Below, in pieces: positions 53,194-62,940 of a stretch of 64,000 bases of DNA; the stretch's first letter is position 1, and every line of letters starts with the position of its first letter. Origin of the DNA: Methanosarcina sp. MSH10X1 (GTDB lineage Archaea; Halobacteriota; Methanosarcinia; Methanosarcinales; Methanosarcinaceae); assembly GCF_004099695.1 (NCBI RefSeq), contig NZ_SCHL01000017.1:1-64000 (forward strand), written 5' to 3'. The notes under the pieces were generated by a model. That model searched no databases and was not told the DNA's origin. It saw nothing but the letters and a program-made list of their open reading frames with translations. Made by a program: the position numbers and the translations under genes.

Positions 53194-53364
53194 ATGGGGG
53201 AGTTAAACATACCGGATTTGATAGGACTTGCTGTGGTCTTTCTAATATTAGCATTGATCGCATATATTCTGGGTGCACGGGGGATTGCTGGCTTCTCAAT
53301 GGAGATTGCAAAGTGGCTCGTTATAATCTTTATTATACTTGCAATCATATCGTTGTTCTTATGA
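53194..53364 (+). CDS. Small DUF1328-family membrane protein
   Basis: 56 residues, with two hydrophobic helices joined by a Gly-rich turn ([20 protein letters not shown], then [20 protein letters not shown]), matching the short DUF1328/YtjA inner membrane family. Both halves show the family motif of an Ala/Gly-rich turn with GIAG. The strong gggggag site lies inside the first codons of the ATG 53194 frame and points instead at ATA 53209, six bases downstream, which would give about 51 residues. Both starts are possible. It is bounded by large gaps. Confidence 0.75.
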   Translation: MGELNIPDLIGLAVVFLILALIAYILGARGIAGFSMEIAKWLVIIFIILAIISLFL

Positions 53365-53953
53365 CGAGAGCTCTATGATGTGAGCGCTGGTTCAGAATAC
53401 TTTATGCAGGTCGGGGTGATAAATAATATATTGGAGTCAATACATTAAAATTCAGAACCAGTTTAATTTTTCCTTACATTTTTGCCTGACAACTATTCAT
53501 CAGGCTAGTTGAAAAATAATGTATTTAGTTTTCTTTTCATTTGAGGTAGAATTACTGCTAACCGATGCCATCAAAAAACCGATGCCATAAAACTTACTTT
53601 TATATTTTAAATAGAGAGCTTTATATATCTGGCAGGTTTTATGGGGTTTCAGAATTTCCTGTAACAGGTAATCCTGCAAAACTTTAAAAACTTGAGTTCG
53701 ATATTGAAGCCCGATTTTCTAAGTTAGTCTTTGAACCGGTCTTTATAACATGATTAACTTAAACTTAAACTCATTAGTTCTAATTGAATCATTTAATAGC
53801 TGATAGTAGCTGACGATCAAAGTATCGTTTACGATCTAGATTTATAGAGCTAGTCCAATATAATTTGTACCAATATATTTATATTACTTTATATGAATTC
53901 CCGGATAACTAATCGAAGTACCATCCATACTTTGCATGTACCGGGGAATCAAA
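53365..53953. other. Intergenic region, no gene seen
   Basis: AT-rich, with no supported frame. A short repeated phrase (accgatgccat) occurs near 53560 and 53578. The right end has the ggggaa binding site of the next gene. Confidence 0.45.
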
Positions 53954-55519
53954 TTGAACAGGTTAATCATTTTATTGGCAACTTTTCTTTTCTTAATACT
54001 AAGCTCGGGTATTGGAAATGCGGCTGAGATCCATGTCCAGCCGGAAGATTCAATACAAACCGCAGTGGATAATGCAATCTCAGGGGATGCGATTCTCTTA
54101 AAACCCGGAATTTATACAGAGAACGTAAAAATAAGTAAGGATAACCTTACAATAATTTCGGAATCCGGGAATCCTGAGGATACGGTAATTATGTCCAGAA
54201 ACTCAAGCGATCATGTAATTACTCTGCAGGCTGATAACGTCAAAGTAAGCGGGCTTGGGATTACAGGAGCTATAGACAGTTATGCAGGAATCTATCTCTC
54301 TGAATGTAATAACTGCATCCTTGAGCAAAACAAAATCCTGAATAATGGGTATGGAGCTTATCTCCTGCTTTCAAAAGGCAATACACTTTCAGGCAATGTT
54401 ATTTCTTCAAATGGCGTTTATGGGCTTTTTGTTTGCCCCAGGAGCGACAATAATCTGGTTTTTAATAACTATTTCAATAACTCTGTAAATGCAGAGATCA
54501 AAAATGGAATCGGAAATGCCTACAATATTGTGAAGGCTGAAGGCTTAAATATTGTAGGGGGTTCCCACCTTGGAGGCAATTTCTGGGCAGAACCTGATGG
54601 TACAGGGTTTTCAGAAACTGCAGTCGATGCGGATGAAGATGGAATTGCAGATTCTGCATACAGGCTCACAAACAGCATCTATTCGGATGAGTTGCCCCTC
54701 GTCCCGGCAGGAGAGCCGCAGCAGCCTGCGCTTTTGGCATCAGATTTTGAGATTGACAGTACCAGCGAAAGCAGCATCCGCAGCATCAACGAAGGTGAGA
54801 ACGATGGAAGTACGGAAGTATCCCCTGAACCTGCAAGCAATGTAGAGAGTAAAGAAATTTCGGAGGCCTTTATTACAAACGACAAAGAGGTGAAGTTTGA
54901 CTTCGAAAAGAACGAGACCTGCATTGCTTATCTGACTTTTGGTTCAAAAAAGACCGTGGGTAAGATAACCGCCACAGTCGAGGAGTTAAAAGCAAAGTCC
55001 TCACTTGTTTCAGTGCCGGTTTCAGGTGAGGTCTACAAGTATTTTAATATCGGGATTGGAAACGGAGGATATGCGACTTTAGATAATATGGATAACCCGG
55101 TTGTGTGTTTCAGGGTTGAAAAGGCCTGGATAGAGGATAAAAATATCAATGAGGCTTCTATCACCCTCAGCAGGTTTAATGCCGGGAGATGGGAACAGCT
55201 GCCAGCAAACCTTTCCGGAGAAGATGACAGCTTCCTCTATTTCACAGCACAAATCCCGGAACTCTCATTCTTTGCAATAACCGGTGAGAGTAAGATTGGA
55301 GAAGTTTCGGCTAAGGACCTGGAGTCTGAACAACAGCCTTATTCGCAGTCCGGTCCGGGAGCGAAGATCTTTAGAGGAGAAAATCCTGGCGCGATAAATA
55401 ATACAAATGTTGAGATCGCACTTGAGAAAAAAGCAACTGCACCAGGATTTGAGACTGTTTATTTAATTGTTTCAATGCTTGTCCTGTTCCTGTACAGAAA
55501 AATGAAGCCGGAAAATTAA
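53954..55519 (+). CDS. Beta-helix surface protein with PGF-CTERM-like tail
   Basis: About 521 residues. A signal peptide (RLIILLATFLFLILSSGIGN) precedes a right-handed beta-helix of the NosD type (residues about 30-240: repeated ISGDAILLKPGIYTENVKIS, ISKDNLTIIS, NNCILEQNKILNNGYGAYLL). A domain like the archaeal PGF-pre-PGF type follows (VYKYFNIGIGNGGYATLD, VVCFRVEKAWIEDKNINEAS), then a linker and a PGF-type tail (APGFETVYLIVSMLVLFLYR). This suggests processing by an archaeosortase with lipid anchoring. The start is TTG 53954 with ggggaa five bases before; the ATG at 53936 lacks a site. Confidence 0.85.
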   Translation: MNRLIILLATFLFLILSSGIGNAAEIHVQPEDSIQTAVDNAISGDAILLKPGIYTENVKISKDNLTIISESGNPEDTVIMSRNSSDHVITLQADNVKVSGLGITGAIDSYAGIYLSECNNCILEQNKILNNGYGAYLLLSKGNTLSGNVISSNGVYGLFVCPRSDNNLVFNNYFNNSVNAEIKNGIGNAYNIVKAEGLNIVGGSHLGGNFWAEPDGTGFSETAVDADEDGIADSAYRLTNSIYSDELPLVPAGEPQQPALLASDFEIDSTSESSIRSINEGENDGSTEVSPEPASNVESKEISEAFITNDKEVKFDFEKNETCIAYLTFGSKKTVGKITATVEELKAKSSLVSVPVSGEVYKYFNIGIGNGGYATLDNMDNPVVCFRVEKAWIEDKNINEASITLSRFNAGRWEQLPANLSGEDDSFLYFTAQIPELSFFAITGESKIGEVSAKDLESEQQPYSQSGPGAKIFRGENPGAINNTNVEIALEKKATAPGFETVYLIVSMLVLFLYRKMKPEN

Positions 55520-56692
55520 GGTGAACCTCAAATGAAGGTTTAAAACCTTCAGTTCTATTTTTTAAGGATTATTAATTGGAAAATTTGAGAGTATGGGGTA
55601 TTTCTGTTACTTTTGACATACAAATCATTTTATTTATGGTTTATTAATGAAAAAATATTTATATAAAATTATTATTATAATAACTCATGCGGGAAGTAAT
55701 ACGGGATTTTCGGGAAAAAGATAATTGCGTAATTAAAAATAATTGCGTAATTAATAACGGTCTTTAAAAAGTTCCGTTTCTATTAATCTTTACTTCGGAA
55801 ATAGCTTCTCTAGCCTGCCTGCACGCTAATATATTTGCAATAACTCCTTTAAATCAGGTTTATACCTGACCGAATAAAAGAAATCAGAATTATCCGGAAA
55901 AGGCAAGCCGATTTTTCAGGTTAGATTCAAGCCACTTAAAGGCTTTTTTCCTGAATTAGGAACTTCTAATTGCCTTGGATTGTTTGAGGTCAATAACTGC
56001 AAAAGTCAGGACCTGGCATCCAGCCAGAGCTATGGCAGGAGACATATCAAATCAATTTTCCCTCAGGCAGTTATCTTGCCTCATAATGATAAGTACAGGA
56101 TGATTCCAAAAAGCTTTTATACTTAGTCGGGCAGGTACATCATAGAAATCTTGGGGGAAGCCTAAAAGGAGTTTAATAAGTGGGGTTTCTTCAAGTTTCA
56201 AAGAAATAACAATCCAGAGTTTGCTTCGCCATCAATGAGATGGCTAAATGATTACGAGGGCTTCTTGAGTTAAAAAGGCTCAATGCAATTCGTAAGAAGA
56301 TTTACTGGTGCAAAAACAGATTCCCAGCTTCGAAGAGCAGGCAGGAAGCCTGACGAATTCGTAAGCAAATCACAATTACACTTAAGGCGGGTATACCCAG
56401 ACCTGCCTTACATAACCCAACCCTGAATCTTACCCAGGATTCACCCTGAAATTCACAGAGATCCTGCCTGGGATCCAACTAACCCAACCCAACCTGCGAT
56501 CCAATAGGGGTCCTCCCGGATTCAACCCAAAATCCAGCTCGAAGCGTCGGCACCCAACCGAGGATTAACCCAAAATCCATATTCGAGCCATTTCGGGACC
56601 CAGCCAGGATTCAACCCATGATCCAACCTGGCAATTGACCCCGGGATCCAATCAAAGACTACCTACGATCCAACCCAAGGTCGAAAGAAATC
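55520..56692. other. Intergenic region with C-rich repeat field
   Basis: About 1.2 kb. A 26-residue frame at 55687 (MREVIRDFREKDNCVI...) has a repeated attgcgtaatta and is probably chance. A stop-to-stop frame at about 56170-56270 reads KWGFFKFQRNNNPEFA without a start. From about 56395 the sequence becomes rich in ccaaccc (see repeat entry). No gene is supported. Confidence 0.45.
56395..56690. repeat. Degenerate ggatccaaccca repeat field
   Basis: About fifteen variants of ggat(c/t)caaccca, with ggattcaaccc and gatccaacctg, spaced every 15-25 bases. The plus strand is C-rich and nearly free of T runs, unlike the surrounding AT-rich DNA. Confidence 0.65.
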
Positions 56693-57055
56693 ATGCAGCT
56701 TATCAAGAAACCCTACATAGACCTTGTCTTGAAAGCTCATAACGGGGCAGCCAGACAAGCAGTTGAGCAAAAAGAAAGATCCGACAAACTTAAAATTCAC
56801 AGCTGTTTGAAGGAATTTGAAACAGCAAATTTTGAAACCCTGAACCCTAAAATGAGATTTTTAATCCCATCCAGTACCAGTACCCTATCTGGTAATACCT
56901 GCAAGGTTGAAGAGCAAGACCTGGCTTTCCTGCAAACTGCAAAGAAAAGCTATCCGGGATTTAACCTGCAGTTGACTGAGAACCGTTTACAGACTGTCAG
57001 TGGTCAGGCAACAGAAGCTTGCTCCTGCCCGTTGACCCCGGAAGTCGGGAACTAG
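56693..57055 (+). CDS. Possible hypothetical protein upstream of flippase
   Basis: A 120-codon frame (MQLIKKPYIDLVLKAHNGAA...) that ends 21 bases before the flippase start. The N-terminal third is helical and looks genuine (RQAVEQKERSDKLKIHSCL). The remainder is Ser/Thr rich, with two Cys near the end (ACSCPL). It has no recognised family, and the upstream binding site (aaggtcgaaag) is weak. It may be a small gene or an accidental frame in C-rich DNA. Confidence 0.35.
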   Translation: MQLIKKPYIDLVLKAHNGAARQAVEQKERSDKLKIHSCLKEFETANFETLNPKMRFLIPSSTSTLSGNTCKVEEQDLAFLQTAKKSYPGFNLQLTENRLQTVSGQATEACSCPLTPEVGN

Positions 57056-57076
57056 CCGCAATAAAACGGAGTTAAC

Positions 57077-58624
57077 ATGTCAGTTAACGACTCGGTCAAC
57101 CGGATAGTTGCGGGTTCCGGCATAATACTCGCAGGAACCTTCATCGGAATGCTTCTCGACATCATTACTAAAAAGGTACTTACATCACATCTCACACCAG
57201 CCGATTTCGGTACATACTCCCTTGCACTTACCGTTATCTCGATTACAGGTGCATTTGCGACCCTGGGACTCAACGAAGGCGTGCCAAGGTATATTGCGTT
57301 CTTCAGGGGAAGGCACGAAGAACAAAAGGTACATGAATTAATAATTTCAGCCATGCTTATGGGCTTGCTTGCAGGTTTGCTTGCAATTCTTGTCTCGCCT
57401 TCCCTGTTCCGTAGTCTGGCTGGAAATGGCTTTGATGCAGATGGCCATATCCTGTCCGTTGTGAAGATCCTGATCTTTGCAGTTCCGTTCACAATACTCC
57501 TGAACCTGACAGTAGCAATCTACAGAGGATTCGACCGCACGAATGTTAACATGTATTTCTATAACATTATAAGGCCGGTATCCATGCTAGGGTTTGCTTT
57601 AGGTTCCGTGTTTATCGGAGCTTCCCTGAAAGGAATCGTCTTCGCGGACTTGCTTTCAATGGTCTTTACCTTCAGTATAATGGCAGTTTACTTCATAAAG
57701 AAGCCACCATTTAAGCAGGAATGGAAAATTAAATTCAGCGAGCCTACAAAGCAGCTGATAAGGTACTCATTCCCGCTTTTAATAACCGCAACCATACTCA
57801 ATCTCATGAGCTGGATAGACACAATAATGCTCGGCTACTTCAAGCCGGCTGAAGTCGTTGGGGTTTACAATGCAGTATACCCTCTTGTAGGGTTTCTGTC
57901 CCTGGTAATTGCTTCCATGGGCTTTGTGTATGTCCCTGTAACAGCCAAGCTCTGGGGTCAGAACAATACCGCACCTCTCGGCTCAATTTATGCGGTAATG
58001 ACCAAATGGTGCTTCCTGCTCACATTCCCTCTCTTTGCACTGATCTTCGTATACCCTGAGTACTTCATTACGAAGCTCTACGGAGCGGAATATGTAAGCG
58101 GCGCCACAGCCCTGAGGATCCTTGCCCTGGGGTTCATAACAAACTCATACTTCGGGTTTAACTACCACACCCTGTTAGCCTCCGGGGATTCAGACTTCCT
58201 GATGAAGTGCTCGGTAGCAAGTGCAGGCATTAATGCCGTCATCAACTTCATGCTTATACCTGAGTATGGCATGGTGGGTGCAGCAATAGGAACTGCAGTA
58301 TCGTATGCATCAATCGAAGTCCTTATGACTTTAAGGGCCTGGAGGAAGCAGAACATGCATCCGTTCACCTCAATGTACAGGAAATTGACCTGCATCGTTG
58401 TCCTGATGGTCGGAGTCATGCTCGCAGCTAAAAACGTACATCTGCTTACCGGAGCAACCTGGGAATACGCAGTCTTCATAGCAGGGTATTTCACGATTGT
58501 TCACAGGGCAAAAGTACTGGATAACACTGAAATTGAGATGCTGGGCGAGATCCGGAAGGCTATCAGAGTCAACATTAGCCCCCGTATCCCCGAAATGGTC
58601 AGAACCCTTGCAGCCGTAATCTGA
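57077..58624 (+). CDS. Polysaccharide/lipid-linked oligosaccharide flippase (MATE-like, Wzx type)
   Basis: A 515-residue membrane protein with about 14 helices of the MOP superfamily: an N-terminal amphipathic start, then GSGIILAGTFIGMLLDIITK, TPADFGTYSLALTVISITGA, and in the second half YSFPLLITATILNLMSWIDT and PEYGMVGAAIGTAVSYASIE. These match Wzx/RfbX O-antigen and exopolysaccharide flippases. It probably moves a lipid-linked glycan across the membrane. It has a clear terminator just downstream. No glycosyltransferase is adjacent; those in the window are 34 kb away. Confidence 0.88.
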   Translation: MSVNDSVNRIVAGSGIILAGTFIGMLLDIITKKVLTSHLTPADFGTYSLALTVISITGAFATLGLNEGVPRYIAFFRGRHEEQKVHELIISAMLMGLLAGLLAILVSPSLFRSLAGNGFDADGHILSVVKILIFAVPFTILLNLTVAIYRGFDRTNVNMYFYNIIRPVSMLGFALGSVFIGASLKGIVFADLLSMVFTFSIMAVYFIKKPPFKQEWKIKFSEPTKQLIRYSFPLLITATILNLMSWIDTIMLGYFKPAEVVGVYNAVYPLVGFLSLVIASMGFVYVPVTAKLWGQNNTAPLGSIYAVMTKWCFLLTFPLFALIFVYPEYFITKLYGAEYVSGATALRILALGFITNSYFGFNYHTLLASGDSDFLMKCSVASAGINAVINFMLIPEYGMVGAAIGTAVSYASIEVLMTLRAWRKQNMHPFTSMYRKLTCIVVLMVGVMLAAKNVHLLTGATWEYAVFIAGYFTIVHRAKVLDNTEIEMLGEIRKAIRVNISPRIPEMVRTLAAVI

Positions 58625-58640
58625 TCCCGGCGCAGGAAAA

Positions 58641-58681
58641 GCCGGCATCCTTCTTATCGAAGGTTCCGGCAACTCTTTTTT
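58641..58681 (+). terminator. GC-rich hairpin with T-run after the flippase gene
   Basis: gccgg (58641-58645) and ccttc (58649-58653) pair with gaagg (58659-58663) and ccggc (58666-58670), loop ttatc, followed by aactctttttt. It starts 16 bases after the flippase stop. Confidence 0.75.
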
Positions 58682-58788
58682 ACATTTATTGCAATTTTAA
58701 ATAAAAAATCCCATATTCAGGCGTCAAAAACCATTCAACAGAATTACACGGAGCTTTAAGGCTTCATACGCAGTTCAGGTTTTCAAAA

Positions 58789-59145
58789 TTACTGTCTATT
58801 CAATAGGGATTCCAGGTATTCCTTCAGAACTGTAGCGTTATTTAAAGTCTCATCTTTTGCAGCATAGAGCAGGGTTATATCGGTCTTTCTCGCTCTCTCA
58901 AGAAGTTCATAAACATATTTTTCTTTATGCTCCAGCTCATTAAGGTAGCATTTCCTGAATTCCTCCCATCTTTCCGGCTCATGAGAAAACCATTTCCTGA
59001 GCCTGTTTTCAGGAGCGATTTCCTTCATCCAGAGATCAAAACTTGCTTCATTTTTCCTGAGTCCCCTGGGCCAGAGCCTGTCCACAAGTACCCGGAATCC
59101 GTCCTGGTCGGACGGCTGTTCATATACTCTTTTTGTTCGAATCAA
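58789..59145 (-). CDS. DUF488-family protein
   Basis: A 118-residue protein of the DUF488/YeaO-like family: IRTKRVYE, GFRVLVDRLWPRGLRK, the basic-aromatic motif WMKEIAPENRLRKWFSHEPE, and LLYAAKDETLNNATVLKEYL at the end. The biochemical role is unknown. It stands alone on the minus strand between the flippase and the YihY gene. Confidence 0.88.
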   Translation of the reverse strand: MIRTKRVYEQPSDQDGFRVLVDRLWPRGLRKNEASFDLWMKEIAPENRLRKWFSHEPERWEEFRKCYLNELEHKEKYVYELLERARKTDITLLYAAKDETLNNATVLKEYLESLLNRQ

Positions 59146-59467
59146 CTGCTACCCCCCTTTTAACCAGTTTACCCTTTATAACGAGTTAATCCGTGTAAAC
59201 CAGTTAATATATCTTCAAATATGTTTCAGGCTTTTATATCCATTTTTAATTAAGTCCTGTTCCAGCCTTCTGGTTTATTTTTCCTTTCTGAACAGTCCTT
59301 TGCTTTTTATTACGCCAAAGTTTACTTTTAGTTACCTGAAAGGATTTCGTTATCCTGATATTCTTTGATATACCATTTTATCCACCTGTATGAAAAAAAT
59401 AAAGTTTGCAATAATTTGATAATAGGTGTTTAATAAAAGCGCAATATATTATATATCGGGGAAAAAT
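59146..59467. other. Divergent intergenic region
   Basis: AT-rich promoter region for two divergent genes. No gene is seen. Confidence 0.45.
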
Positions 59468-60322
59468 ATGAGTCGGGGGTACGTAAAAAATCTGATTACC
59501 GGAACGATAGGGGAATGGCAGGACGACGATGCAATGACTTACAGCGCTGCGCTGGCGTTTTACTTTGTACTGAGTCTTCCTGCCCTCCTGCTGCTTTCGG
59601 TATCCATAGGTAGTATTTTTCTGATGTCAGGAGGCATTCAGGAGAAAATACTCGATTATCTGGAAGGGGTAGTTGATGAAAGCATAATCCGCATGATAAC
59701 CTTACTTTTTGAGCGTATTCCAGATATTGATTCTCTATCAATAAGTGCACTGATAGGATTTGCACTTCTTCTCTGGAGTGCAAGCAATATTTTCAGGCAA
59801 TTAAAGAATTTCCTTGAAAGAGCCTGGGGCATAAAGCCTTCTGAGCCAAATACTATCAAGGATTTTGTAAAGGATGCTATGGTATCTTTTGTTATTGTTA
59901 TTTTCTTCGGAGGGCTGCTCGTACTGAGCATACTTGTTGAAGGGCTTGTTTATACGGTTACAAGATTTTTTCAGGATTATCTGCCTTTCTCACCTTCCAT
60001 TGCAGATTACGCAGGTTCCATAGTCAGTTTCCTGATGCTTGTACTTTTTTTTATCCTTGTGTATAGATTGCTCCCGGATGCGAGTTTTGATTTGAAATCG
60101 GTATTTGTGGGGTCCCTGATAACAGTAATCCTGATAACCATAGGCAAATATGCTATGGGGCTTTATTTCCTGTACGCCAACCCCGCAAGTGTATACGGAG
60201 CAATAGGGTCGATTATAGGGCTGTTTCTTCTGATCTATTATTCCTCGATCATGATTACTATCGGTGCGGAGTTTACAAAAGTTTATTCTGAATCTAAGGG
60301 TCCGGACCTCCGTAAGAAATGA
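59468..60322 (+). CDS. YihY/BrkB-family membrane protein
   Basis: 284 residues, about six membrane helices, of the YihY/virulence factor BrkB family, once called ribonuclease BN. Family marks are DDDAMTYSAALAFYFVLSLP at the start, LLWSASNIFRQLKNFLERAW, and SVYGAIGSIIGLFLLIYYSS with the C-terminal ITIGAEFTKVY. The function is not settled; transport or envelope roles have been proposed. I chose ATG 59468 with a gggga site six bases before; the frame runs upstream to 59426. Confidence 0.88.
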   Translation: MSRGYVKNLITGTIGEWQDDDAMTYSAALAFYFVLSLPALLLLSVSIGSIFLMSGGIQEKILDYLEGVVDESIIRMITLLFERIPDIDSLSISALIGFALLLWSASNIFRQLKNFLERAWGIKPSEPNTIKDFVKDAMVSFVIVIFFGGLLVLSILVEGLVYTVTRFFQDYLPFSPSIADYAGSIVSFLMLVLFFILVYRLLPDASFDLKSVFVGSLITVILITIGKYAMGLYFLYANPASVYGAIGSIIGLFLLIYYSSIMITIGAEFTKVYSESKGPDLRKK

Positions 60323-60469
60323 TCTGATTTTAGTAAATCGGAACTTTGAATGAAAGAATGCCAGATCGATATTTCAAGCCAGAGGCACTCCGAAGTCAAA
60401 ATAAATAAAAGAGGAAGTGAATTGCTTAACTTAAAGATCAGGTTTTGCTGGTTATAATTATTCCATTTT

Positions 60470-60775
60470 TCACTTTTTCTCTACTTTTTCCTCTTTAAGA
60501 ACCTTCTTTGCAATGAGGAAAACCACAAATGCAATAATAATGAAGTTTATTAATTCTGCCACAAAAGGTCCCCAGCTTATCACTACAGATCCTAGCTCAA
60601 GGGTTGCTGTTTTCCAGGCTCCGCCGGGAATAAAAGGCGTAATTAACGGCATGATTACATTATCCACAAGGGATTTTATAAGAGCTGTGGATGCAATACC
60701 CATAATGAAGGCAATCGCAAGCGGGATTACCTTATATTCATAAAGGAAATCTTTAAATTCACCTAGAAGCCCCAT
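60470..60775 (-). CDS. mscL: Large-conductance mechanosensitive channel MscL
   Basis: A 101-residue two-helix channel subunit. It keeps the MscL pattern: FKDFLYEYKVIPLAIAFIMG for TM1, a short periplasmic loop (PFIPGGAWKT), and TM2 (PFVAELINFIIIAFVVFLIA) followed by a basic-acidic tail. It opens under membrane tension to release osmolytes during hypo-osmotic shock. Length suits the smaller archaeal members. The pocket residues and Gly spacing of TM1 look conserved. Confidence 0.93.
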   Translation of the reverse strand: MGLLGEFKDFLYEYKVIPLAIAFIMGIASTALIKSLVDNVIMPLITPFIPGGAWKTATLELGSVVISWGPFVAELINFIIIAFVVFLIAKKVLKEEKVEKK

Positions 60776-60961
60776 TTAGTCCTCCTATTAACAGATATAC
60801 CTGAAATGAGCAGATATACAAAATAAATAGATATACTTCAGTTGTTAATTAAGTTCTTAAAAATATGAGAAACATTATTCAGAAGTATAGACAGAAAAAT
60901 TATCATAAGACATTGATAAAGCAATGTCACAAAAAAGGATCATAGCAGAATTTGAAGAAAG

Positions 60962-61090
60962 CTTGACCGCAAGCCTTTTCAAAAAATCCTTGACCGCAAG
61001 CCTTTTCAAAAAAGGCTTGAGCGAAAACAACGTAGCGGCGTGATAGACCGGCGCAACGGTTTCAACGCAAACTTTTTAAAAAAAAGTTTG
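60962..61090. repeat. Doubled 25-bp repeat and two perfect hairpins
   Basis: cttgaccgcaagccttttc plus an a-run occurs twice (60962-60986 and 60989-61013). Two hairpins follow: aagcctttt/aaaaggctt (60998-61018, 3-nt loop) and caaacttttt/aaaaagtttg (61068-61090, 3-nt loop). They lie 76-200 bases after the stop of the minus-strand gene and probably end its transcript. Similar short hairpins occur behind many Methanosarcina genes. Confidence 0.7.
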
Positions 61091-61165
61091 ATCAAAAACG
61101 CATGCTTTATCTAAACCGATGTAACCGGGGCGGGCTCAAGCGACGCCACGCTTGCGGGTCAACGG

Positions 61166-62446
61166 TTAGTGCCAGCGTTCCATATGTCTGGCATGGGTTT
61201 CAAGGTAGGCTCCTTTTTCATAGAAATGGTCATAGAAGTCAGGGTCCAGGTGCTGGGCCTGCAGATAGGGCATGACAAGGATACTTGGAACCGTGCCAGG
61301 GAATTTTCCGAAGCGGTCATAAATGTGTTGAGCCTGCAAAGCAACACACGCCCTGAACTCTTCATTGTGGTGCTTTGCCCTGCTCCGGACTGCCCCCGTG
61401 TCTTTATAATAACCCGGAGTTTCCGGATTGAAAGGGCCGTCGGGGCCGAACTTCCTTTCGGTGAGGGCTTCTACGGCGTGTTGCATATTCACATAATGAG
61501 GAGGCGTATAACCCTCAAACACGCCAGGAAGTCCGGTAGGATTGGGAAGCGCCCAGCGCTCATCCGTATCATACCTGAAGCCAAGGCCAGGCACGTCAGG
61601 ATTCCCGCTTGCTCCGAGAACTGAAAAAGGGTCCATACCGTTAAACATCCAGCCACCCAGTCCCATTGCCTGCAGCATAAGCATTCCTGCGTAGCAGGTG
61701 ATTGAAAGCTCGGCAGTGGCTTCCGAGAACGACCACAGTTCAAGGAAACTTAAAGGTAATGGATTTTCGATATCAACAAGCTTCTTGAATTCCTCAAGCC
61801 CCTCTATCTTTTCCCCATGCACGTCATCAAAAAAACAAACTCCGTTCTGAGTATAATAACAGAGTCCTGCAAGCACATGCTGGGCAAGGTCGGCAACGGG
61901 AATAATCAGGGTTGTGCCCGGATGGTTAACGACCCAGGTATTATGGGCTTCGACATAAGGAGTCTCAGGAGGGATTTTCAACCTTCCGTCCGCGATTTTT
62001 CGGATTCTTGCCCTGTGTGCCCTGAGCAATTCTTCGGTTTCGAAAGTTCCGCTTTCCGAACGTCTGGCAAGTTCGGGCGCATCTCGAGTTTCAAAAAAGT
62101 AAACGCCGCTATCATCCGTGAAAAAGAGCTCACTTGTATGGAAACCGGCAGCCGATGGAAAAGTACGTCCTCCTGCACTGCAAGCGTAGTTAGAGAGGTC
62201 AGGCGCATATCTCTCCCCCCGCATAATCAGGTTATGCCACCCGGTATTGCCTCCTGCTGCCGAAAGTACCAGCATCTGTTCCTCTTCGGTTAAAGGCAGG
62301 GGGTCATGCTTCGATTTATATTTGAAATATCCGTCCGGAATGGAAGCCCCCATAAAGAAACGGCGTGCTCTTCTGCCGAAAAGTGCGTCTATAAACTTGA
62401 AGTCAAGAACATCCTTAAAACCCGGTGGAAGGTTTTCTCTATCCAT
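61166..62446 (-). CDS. Uncharacterised protein, possibly nitroreductase-like
   Basis: A 426-residue soluble protein. The first third looks like a nitroreductase start (FIDALFGRRARRFFMGASIP, then LTEEEQMLVLSAAGGNTGWH), where RR and the following helix would bind FMN. The rest does not match a family I know well: an internal HPGTTLIIPVADLAQHVLAG segment, a Trp-rich MGLGGWMFNGMDPFS part, and a His-rich end (HLDPDFYDHFYEKGAYLETH). The length is almost twice that of typical nitroreductases. It is followed by hairpin repeats. Confidence 0.5.
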   Translation of the reverse strand: MDRENLPPGFKDVLDFKFIDALFGRRARRFFMGASIPDGYFKYKSKHDPLPLTEEEQMLVLSAAGGNTGWHNLIMRGERYAPDLSNYACSAGGRTFPSAAGFHTSELFFTDDSGVYFFETRDAPELARRSESGTFETEELLRAHRARIRKIADGRLKIPPETPYVEAHNTWVVNHPGTTLIIPVADLAQHVLAGLCYYTQNGVCFFDDVHGEKIEGLEEFKKLVDIENPLPLSFLELWSFSEATAELSITCYAGMLMLQAMGLGGWMFNGMDPFSVLGASGNPDVPGLGFRYDTDERWALPNPTGLPGVFEGYTPPHYVNMQHAVEALTERKFGPDGPFNPETPGYYKDTGAVRSRAKHHNEEFRACVALQAQHIYDRFGKFPGTVPSILVMPYLQAQHLDPDFYDHFYEKGAYLETHARHMERWH

Positions 62447-62616
62447 GTCCGATTCCCCATAATATAGATTATCTAAAAACAGGTATAAGACTTATGGCTC
62501 CGGAGCCGGTTCGAAGATAACTAACAGGATACATCGGTTAAACTTAACGGGATGCTTTCTTTTACCCGATCTGAAAATCCAGCGAAACAGAACCTTGCTG
62601 GCTGACTGTAGCAATG

Positions 62617-62940
62617 TTATCCCATGTACTCATCTCTTCTGGGGGAAAATACCTCAATAGCTATGGAATCCTCCAGAATTTCAACAGCATGAGTTACGCC
62701 GCCCGGAATAGTCCAGGAATCCCCGGGCTCCACGTCAAAAGTCTCTTCCCCGATGGTTAGAATAATTTTACCTGAAACAAGGTAACCGGTCTGTTCATGA
62801 ATATGGTCATGGGTCGGAAGGGCACTGCCACATTTAAGAAAAAATTCGCTCATCAGAGTTTTTTCTCCATAGACCATAGCTTTCATTCTAATTCCAGGAA
62901 GAACTTCCCTGTAGCCATTTGCATCACTCTTGTAAAACAT
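62617..62940 (-). CDS. Small cupin-domain protein
   Basis: A 107-residue single cupin. Motif 1 is PTHDHIHEQTGYLVSGK with the His, His and Glu ligands, and motif 2 is PGDSWTIPGGVTHAVE with the last His. This is the usual metal-binding mono-cupin, of unknown substrate; relatives include sugar isomerase-like and quercetinase-like proteins. The start ATG 62940 gives the normal length. It is the upstream neighbour of the nitroreductase-like gene on the same strand, about 170 bases apart. Confidence 0.88.
   Translation of the reverse strand: MFYKSDANGYREVLPGIRMKAMVYGEKTLMSEFFLKCGSALPTHDHIHEQTGYLVSGKIILTIGEETFDVEPGDSWTIPGGVTHAVEILEDSIAIEVFSPRRDEYMG

Noticed and set aside
56170-56270. Stop-to-stop frame with KWGFFKFQRNNNPEFA
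   Set aside because: It has no usable start codon and is short; possible relic but not supportable.
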